Shown here: positions 58,997-64,000 of the stretch, piece after piece | Numbering within the stretch: the first letter of the stretch is position 1 | Layout: the number at the start of each line of letters is the position of its first letter | NCBI GenBank assembly: GCA_003150355.1 | Contig: QAMJ01000023.1 | Location: forward strand, 124,001-188,000 | Source of the DNA: Clostridiales bacterium | Lineage (GTDB): Bacteria > Bacillota > Clostridia > Oscillospirales > Oscillospiraceae | Reading direction: 5' to 3' | Length of the DNA stretch: 64,000 bases | Notes under the pieces: model-generated | Seen by the model: only the letters and a program-made list of their open reading frames with translations | The model's database searches: none | Told to the model about the DNA's origin: nothing | Translations under genes and position numbers: made by a program

Positions 58997-59598
58997 ACGG
59001 CAAACGCATTACAATAAGCCTTGCGCTGACCCTTGCGGCGGCGTTTATTTATTATGTAGTCAGCATTGAAACGACAATAGCGATAGCGCTGCCGGTCGCC
59101 GTGCATGAGCTCGCGCATATAATAGCGCTGCGCTTTTTCGGACTGAAAGTAAAGAGCGTCAGGGCAGAGCTTACCGGCCTGTGCATTGATTACTGCGGCT
59201 TTGCCGAACCCGTAGCGCATATTGCGGCGGCCTTCGCAGGCCCGGCGGGCGGCTTCATATACGCTTATGCCGCGTCGCTCATTGCGCGTGAGACAGGCTG
59301 CGCATGGATGGAGCTGAGCGCCGGTATAAGCCTGCTGCTGTCGGTATTCAATCTGCTGCCGGTGCTGCCGCTTGACGGCGGCAGAATTTTGCTCGGGCTT
59401 ATGACTATGCTTCTCGGTGCACGGACGGGGGAGCGGATAGCATATAGAATAAGCATTGCCATAACAGTGTTGCTCCTCATAGCGGGAACAGTGCTTGCTT
59501 TCAACAACGGAAGCAAAGCTCCCGCCGCCGCGGCGTTATGGCTAATGCTGGCGCAGAGAAACGGCGGAGCAGAACTATTTAAGGAAAAAGAATGCTGA
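58993..59598 (+). CDS. M50 family (site-2) metalloprotease, SpoIVFB-like
   Basis: A 201-residue polytopic membrane protein with about five helices. The zinc motif HELAH lies near residue 37 and the second ligand motif LPLDGGRILLG near 126, which define M50 intramembrane proteases. No CBS or PDZ domain is attached, as in short SpoIVFB-type enzymes. In sporulating Firmicutes SpoIVFB cuts pro-sigma-K. Whether this is that enzyme or another S2P cannot be told from the sequence alone. Confidence 0.8.
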   Translation: MNGKRITISLALTLAAAFIYYVVSIETTIAIALPVAVHELAHIIALRFFGLKVKSVRAELTGLCIDYCGFAEPVAHIAAAFAGPAGGFIYAYAASLIARETGCAWMELSAGISLLLSVFNLLPVLPLDGGRILLGLMTMLLGARTGERIAYRISIAITVLLLIAGTVLAFNNGSKAPAAAALWLMLAQRNGGAELFKEKEC

Positions 59599-59613
59599 AT
59601 GAGCAAAAATTGC

Positions 59614-59642
59614 TTGCAATGCGCGGCGGGTTATGTTAAACT
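59614..59642 (+). promoter_or_regulatory. Promoter of rplS
   Basis: TTGCAA, 17 nt, TAAACT, followed by about 95 bases of leader. Confidence 0.55.
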
Positions 59643-59648
59643 ATTATG

Positions 59649-59744
59649 GCTTGTGCGGAGTGCCGCACGGCGTATAGAAAGGCGGTCCGCTGCCGAGGCT
59701 ATGTCCCTCCGGTAAGAACGTCTATATGAAGGAAGGATCATAAT
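59649..59744 (+). promoter_or_regulatory. rplS 5' leader, possible L19 autoregulatory RNA
   Basis: A G+C-rich leader of about 96 bases with potential pairing (for example GTGCGG with CCGCAC at about 59653-59667), but no gene. L19 leaders that bind the protein are known in Firmicutes. I can point to position and foldability only; the family match is unproven. Confidence 0.35.
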
Positions 59745-60086
59745 ATGGATCTGGTCAAAATTCTCAGCGAGCAGTACATGAAGAAAGAACTGCCCGAAAT
59801 GAACGTCGGCGATACCGTCCGCGTTCTCGTTCTGGTCAAGGAAGGCAGCCGTGAGCGTACCCAGGCTTTCGAAGGCACCATCATTGCCAAGAAGCATGGC
59901 GGCATCAACGAGACCATCACCGTCCGCCGTATCTCCTACGGTGTAGGCTGCGAGAAGGTCTTCCCCGTTCACTCTCCCTCCATCGTCTCTGTCACCACCG
60001 TCCGCAAGGGCAAGGTCCGCAGAGCAAAGCTTTACTACCTGCGCGATCGCGTCGGCAAGAAGGCAAAGGTCAAGGAGCGCATCTGA
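59745..60086 (+). CDS. rplS: 50S ribosomal protein L19
   Basis: A 113-residue L19 with family motifs GDTVRVLVLVKEGSRERTQ near residue 22, FEGTIIAKKHGG near 44 and KAKLYYLRDRVGKKAKVKE near the C-terminus. It lies at the 30S-50S interface. Codon use is strongly biased as expected for a ribosomal gene. It is alone here; the frequent neighbours trmD and rimM are missing. Confidence 0.97.
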   Translation: MDLVKILSEQYMKKELPEMNVGDTVRVLVLVKEGSRERTQAFEGTIIAKKHGGINETITVRRISYGVGCEKVFPVHSPSIVSVTTVRKGKVRRAKLYYLRDRVGKKAKVKERI

Positions 60087-60100
60087 GGCTTATCACACAC

Positions 60101-60133
60101 AAAAAAGCAGCTTCCGCTGGAGGCTGCTTTTTT
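60101..60133 (+). terminator. Terminator after rplS
   Basis: A 15-bp stem with one G-T wobble (60101-60115 with 60119-60133), loop GCT, with A6 and T6 at the ends. Confidence 0.85.
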
Positions 60134-60147
60134 GCATGTCTTCGCGC

Positions 60148-60176
60148 TTTACATATTGCCGGTTTTGAGATAAAAT
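60148..60176 (+). promoter_or_regulatory. Promoter of the polysaccharide gene cluster
   Basis: TTTACA, 17 nt, TAAAAT, about 52 bases before the glycosyltransferase start. Confidence 0.55.
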
Positions 60177-60228
60177 AAACCAATAGTAAACATTGCCGCC
60201 GGAAACGGCGGACGAGAGGATTCGGCAC

Positions 60229-62445
60229 ATGAAGAGGATCGCTTTTTTTCAGGACAATCTGGACGTCGGCGGTATTCAGAAATCAATAATGAACCTCCTG
60301 AGGAACTTCGACTATGAGGGCTATCAGGTCGACCTGTACCTTTCCGACAGAAAGAGCTTCTGGCACGTCGATTTTCCGGAGCAGCTCACTATAAAGTACC
60401 TCCCGCATATACCGCGGATGTATTCCTTCATGCCCTTTGACACGGCGAAGAAGCTCGTGCATCTGGATTTCTCCGACTGCGAGGAGTATGACCTCGCGAT
60501 AGACTTCAATTCCTATCAGTTTTCCTGCGCGCTCGGCGCGCTCACCGTACCGGCAAAGCGCCGCGTCATGTGGATCCACAACAACGTCAGCGTGAAGCTC
60601 CAGAACGAGTGGAAGTACCGCGTGCTCTGGTCGAACTTCAAGGATAAGTTCAAGTATTATGATGAATTTGTCGGCGTCTCGGAGGGCGTCATCAGGCCGT
60701 TCAAGGAGTGCAGCGGAGTATACGACAAGCCATTCAACGTTATCCAGAACGTTATCGACACAAACGAGATATACCAGAAAGCGGAGGAAGAGACCGATTT
60801 TGAGGTCGACGGCAGCAAGATGAACTTCGTCGCCATCGGGCGGCTGTGCCATCAAAAGGGCTATGACATCATGCTGAGCGACTTCTGCGAGGCATCTAAG
60901 TACCGCGACGATCTGCACCTGTATATCATCGGCGACGGCGACAAGCGGCTGTCGCTTGAATATATGCGCGACAGTCTCGGTCTTACCGATAAGGTGACGT
61001 TTTTAGGGCAGCGCGCAAATCCCTTTGTGTACATGGACAAGATGGACGCGTTCGTCTCCACCTCCCGCTACGAGGGGCAGCCGCTGAACATCATGGAGGC
61101 GCGCGCGGTCGGGCTTCCGCTCTACTGCACGAAAAATCTTGAGATATACAGCAAGGGGCTTGAGGGGCGCGAGGATATTGTCGACGCGATAGTCCACGCC
61201 CAGAAAGAGCCGAAGCACCGGGACGACCTGCATGAATACAATACCGAGATCATAAACGGCATAAAGGCTCTGGCGGAGCACACGGACGCACCCGAACCGG
61301 AGACACAGAAAAAGCGCGTGAGCATCATTGCGCTGCACCTCGGCATGGGCGGCGTGGAGAAAGCAATCATCAGCATGGCCAATCTCTTTGCCGAGCGCTA
61401 TGATGTGTATCTATACAGTGTGTATAAAATGCCCGGCTCGCCGTCCGTTCCGCTTGACGATAGGGTGCGCTTGCAATACCTGCTGCATGACACGCCGAAC
61501 CGCGAGGAGTGGAAGGCTGCGGCGAGAAAATTTGCCGTTGTGCAGTTTATAAAAGAGAGCTTCCGCAGTGTCAGGATACTCATCGGGAAGAAGCTTGCGG
61601 TCATAAGAACGGTCAAGGCCGTCAGGGATGGTGTGCTCATCTGCACCCGGCATGAGGATAACTTGAAGCTTTCAAAATACGGCAGCGCGGGCGTTGTAAA
61701 GATAGCCCAGCTGCACCATGACCATGACTTCAAGCGCAAATACGTGTGCGGCTTCAGATACGGCTATAGGAATATAGATTACCTTGCGATGCTCACCCCG
61801 AAGCTCACCGAAGAAGCGCAGGAGCTGATGCGCGGCTATAACGGGCATACCGAGGTCGTGTATATCCCGAACTTCCTTACCCGTTTCCCGGAAAATGTCA
61901 GCGCTGCGGTCAGAGAGAAGACGGTGCTTGCCGCGGGCAGACTTACTGAGGTCAAACGCTTTGACCTGCTTATTGAGCAGTTCGCGCATATCCATGAGCG
62001 TGAACCGGAATGGAAGCTGCGCATACTCGGCGAAGGCGAAGACAGGGCAAAGCTTGAAGAGCAGATAACAAAGCTCGGAGCGGGAGATTACATCATGCTC
62101 ACCGGCAGAAAGAACGGGGACGAGGTAGAGCGCGAAATGCTCTCAGCGTCGATATTTGCCATGAGCTCGCGCTCCGAGGGCTTCCCGTTCGTGCTCATGG
62201 AGGCGCAGAGCTGCGGCCTGCCCATAATTGCATACGATGTCCGCGTCGGCCCTGGAGCGGTCGTACACGACGGCGAGGACGGTGTGCTTGTACCGGAGGG
62301 TGAGCGGCGGCAGTATGAGGATAAGCTCTGCGAGCTTATGGATAGCCCGGAGCTGAGAGAAAAAATGTCGGCAAACGCGACGGCGGCGATCAGAGAGTTC
62401 TCAGAGGAGAAGGTCGCGGAAAAGTGGTATGAGGTGATAGAATGA
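60229..62445 (+). CDS. Tandem GT4-family glycosyltransferase
   Basis: A 738-residue cytoplasmic protein holding two GT-B glycosyltransferase modules in one chain. The first module (about residues 1-350) opens with RIAFFQDNLDVGGIQKSIMN and has a GRLCHQKGYDIM loop near 204. The second (from about 363) opens with SIIALHLGMGGVEKAIISMA and has AGRLTEVKRFDLLIEQ near 566 and RSEGFPFVLMEAQSCGLP near 647, the donor-binding EX7E region. It should add two sugars in sequence to a lipid-linked glycan. The ATG at 60229 follows GAGAGGA. The stop overlaps the next gene. Confidence 0.88.
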   Translation: MKRIAFFQDNLDVGGIQKSIMNLLRNFDYEGYQVDLYLSDRKSFWHVDFPEQLTIKYLPHIPRMYSFMPFDTAKKLVHLDFSDCEEYDLAIDFNSYQFSCALGALTVPAKRRVMWIHNNVSVKLQNEWKYRVLWSNFKDKFKYYDEFVGVSEGVIRPFKECSGVYDKPFNVIQNVIDTNEIYQKAEEETDFEVDGSKMNFVAIGRLCHQKGYDIMLSDFCEASKYRDDLHLYIIGDGDKRLSLEYMRDSLGLTDKVTFLGQRANPFVYMDKMDAFVSTSRYEGQPLNIMEARAVGLPLYCTKNLEIYSKGLEGREDIVDAIVHAQKEPKHRDDLHEYNTEIINGIKALAEHTDAPEPETQKKRVSIIALHLGMGGVEKAIISMANLFAERYDVYLYSVYKMPGSPSVPLDDRVRLQYLLHDTPNREEWKAAARKFAVVQFIKESFRSVRILIGKKLAVIRTVKAVRDGVLICTRHEDNLKLSKYGSAGVVKIAQLHHDHDFKRKYVCGFRYGYRNIDYLAMLTPKLTEEAQELMRGYNGHTEVVYIPNFLTRFPENVSAAVREKTVLAAGRLTEVKRFDLLIEQFAHIHEREPEWKLRILGEGEDRAKLEEQITKLGAGDYIMLTGRKNGDEVEREMLSASIFAMSSRSEGFPFVLMEAQSCGLPIIAYDVRVGPGAVVHDGEDGVLVPEGERRQYEDKLCELMDSPELREKMSANATAAIREFSEEKVAEKWYEVIE

Positions 62446-63932
62446 ACAACAGCATAAATAATAACGCCCGCACCGCGTTCGTGCGCAACCACTGGCTGAT
62501 GGCGCTGATCGTGATGCAGCCGCTGCTCGATATAATCGCGTTTTGGACGAAGAACCCTGACGGCACGCTGGCAGGATATGTGCGGCTTATCATCATGGTA
62601 TGCCTGCCGCTGTATCTGCTCTTTACTCTGCGCGGCAGCGAGAGGAAGAGCTTTATATTCTGGATGCTCGGGATCGGCCTTGTCTGCGCGCTGCACATCG
62701 CAAACACCATCCGCACCGGCCCTGTGAGCCTCGGCTTTGATATTTCATATACCGCGAAGGTCGCGCAGATGCCGATACTCGCCGTCTGCTTCATGTACAG
62801 CATCAAGAACGACCAGACGAGAAACCAGGCGTATTGGGGGCTGTTCTTCGCCGCCGGCATCACGGCCGCGGCACTCGGCCTGTCAGTGCTGACCGGCACG
62901 GCGAACTGCACCTACGGCGAGGGGCTCGGCGTGAGCGGCTGGGTCATCGACGATAACCGCTGCGCGAACAGCATCATCCTTGTCACGCTGGCGGCGTTCT
63001 CGATATTCTGTGCCGTGAAGTCCGACAAGCCCTTTGTTAACATTGCCGTCCCCGTTATCGCGGCGGTCGTGCTCATCGCAAACGGCACGATGACCTGCTA
63101 TATGTCGATCTTCGTGATCTTTATCGGCTTTGCAGTGTTCCTGCTGCTCGAGAAGAAAATACGCGGATGCAATCTCAACCGGCTTGCGGTGATAGTATTG
63201 GTCGCGGTCGCGATTGCGTCGGCGGCTGCCTACCCGCTTACGCCAAAATATAAAATAAAGCAGACCCAGAGCGACTTTGCCGAGCTTACGCAGGATGATT
63301 TTGACGAGGGTATCGGCGCACTCGGCTACGACTTGGACTCCATGAGCAATGAGGAGAAGCTCTCAAACCCGGAGATACACACCGCGCTTGAGGATTACTA
63401 TTGGAAGTGTTTGTGGATCATCACGCCGAACATGTTCGAGCGCTTCGACATAGACGAGATCATGCTCAAGTACGATCTCACGACCGACGCCGCAACGCTT
63501 ATCGACACGCGCACGATAAAGAACGCCTATGCCTCCTTAATGTGGGATCACAGCGATACGCTGACAAAGCTCTTCGGCATCGACGTCTCGGATATCTGGC
63601 TCACCGGCGGGATGGATCTCGAGAATGACTGGCCCGCGATACGGTACTATTACGGCTATGTCGGCTTTGCAGCCTACGCGGCGTTTATCCTGTACTTTGT
63701 GTACCTGATAATCAGGCGGCTGTGCAGGGATTTCAAGGGCTCATTCACGGCGGATAACTTTATCCTGCTTGTCACCTTTGCACTTCTGATAGGGCTTGCG
63801 CAGTATTCCGGCGCGGTGCTCAGGCGCCCGAACGTCTCGATATACCTTGCGCTTGTCCTCGGCCTGATACACTATCAGACGGCGGTGAACCCCGGCAGCA
63901 GGATCACGAGCTGGAGAGGTGAGTGGATATGA
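62442..63932 (+). CDS. O-antigen ligase/polymerase-like membrane protein
   Basis: A 496-residue polytopic membrane protein with about ten hydrophobic segments and a large extracytoplasmic loop (about residues 270-395), the topology of the Wzy/WaaL (O-antigen ligase) family. It starts inside the last codons of the tandem glycosyltransferase (ATGA overlap) and its own stop overlaps the next glycosyltransferase. In a Gram-positive it would polymerise or ligate a surface polysaccharide rather than lipopolysaccharide. Sequence conservation in this family is low, so the call rests on topology and context. Confidence 0.7.
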   Translation: MNNSINNNARTAFVRNHWLMALIVMQPLLDIIAFWTKNPDGTLAGYVRLIIMVCLPLYLLFTLRGSERKSFIFWMLGIGLVCALHIANTIRTGPVSLGFDISYTAKVAQMPILAVCFMYSIKNDQTRNQAYWGLFFAAGITAAALGLSVLTGTANCTYGEGLGVSGWVIDDNRCANSIILVTLAAFSIFCAVKSDKPFVNIAVPVIAAVVLIANGTMTCYMSIFVIFIGFAVFLLLEKKIRGCNLNRLAVIVLVAVAIASAAAYPLTPKYKIKQTQSDFAELTQDDFDEGIGALGYDLDSMSNEEKLSNPEIHTALEDYYWKCLWIITPNMFERFDIDEIMLKYDLTTDAATLIDTRTIKNAYASLMWDHSDTLTKLFGIDVSDIWLTGGMDLENDWPAIRYYYGYVGFAAYAAFILYFVYLIIRRLCRDFKGSFTADNFILLVTFALLIGLAQYSGAVLRRPNVSIYLALVLGLIHYQTAVNPGSRITSWRGEWI

Positions 63933-64000
63933 AGCTGAGCATAATCGTGCCGGTGTACAAGGTGGAGGAATACCTCGGCGAATGCGTCGACTCGCTGCTT
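63929..64000 (+). CDS. Family 2 glycosyltransferase, N-terminal fragment
   Basis: Only 24 codons are inside the window. The peptide MKLSIIVPVYKVEEYLGECV is the standard opening of GT2 (GT-A fold) enzymes. The ATG overlaps the stop of the polymerase-like gene, so the polysaccharide operon continues beyond the right edge. Confidence 0.85.
   Translation, partial: MKLSIIVPVYKVEEYLGECVDSLL

Overview
The window reads as one stretch of chromosome from a G+C-rich, endospore-forming anaerobe of the class Clostridia, most like the Oscillospirales/Oscillospiraceae. The evidence is the sporulation genes (spoIIAA-spoIIAB-sigF, spoVM, a SipL-type SPOCS/LysM protein), Firmicutes-type genes (remA, cdaA-cdaR, a PASTA kinase, a T-box leader before valS), anaerobe-type enzymes (rubrerythrin, an Fe-S class I fumarase, an Fe-S flavoprotein) and DUF families common in gut Clostridia. 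Genus cannot be fixed from the sequence alone. Nearly every gene starts at an ATG behind an AGGAG-like site, and many sigma-A-type promoters with exactly 17-nt spacers are legible.

Layout. 1-1865 (minus): NMT1/TauA-type ABC importer operon, ATPase cut by the window edge. 2066-2611: rubrerythrin. 2829-10857: uvrA, recD2, a ComF-like gene, mreB-like, ispD, ispF. 11015-12374: DUF3343 protein plus a cysteine-desulfurase-like enzyme. 12471-14990: c-di-AMP synthesis (cdaA, cdaR) and an RseC-like protein. 15003-26822: the classic Firmicutes block yloC-remA-gmk-rpoZ-priA-def-fmt-rsmB-rlmN-prpC-prkC-rsgA-(small membrane protein)-spoVM, followed by SipL. 28473-29213: yebC. 29332-30141: an A+T-rich, probably acquired gene. 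30241-33302: a HypA-like protein coupled to a large Fe-S flavoprotein. 33538-37048: ACT-domain protein, TetR-type regulator, nadE. 37200-40748: a decayed kinase/PP2C/FHA/leucine-rich-repeat signalling cluster. 40761-44387: DUF1810, a sigma/anti-sigma-like pair, DUF4317. 44447-50335: glnS, thioredoxin reductase-like protein, thioredoxin, T-box and valS. 50443-51919: the spoIIA operon. 51996-58139: GH25 hydrolase, then pcrA, two-subunit fumarase and malic enzyme. 58140-58650: A+T-rich patch beside tRNA-Pro(CGG). 58754-60086: small membrane protein, M50 protease, rplS. 60229-64000: cell-surface polysaccharide genes, cut by the window end.

How it fits together. Much of the window is core housekeeping: DNA repair and replication restart, isoprenoid precursors, translation initiation and rRNA methylation, tRNA charging, and Ser/Thr phosphorylation control. 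Sporulation is represented by the sigma-F switch and by a spoVM-sipL pair that would direct coat assembly on the forespore. Accessory or unusual material lies at 29.3-30.1 kb, 33.98-34.16 kb (a folded intergenic element), 37.2-40.7 kb (the scarred signalling cluster) and 58.1-58.6 kb. No CRISPR array, rRNA operon, intact insertion sequence or prophage was seen.
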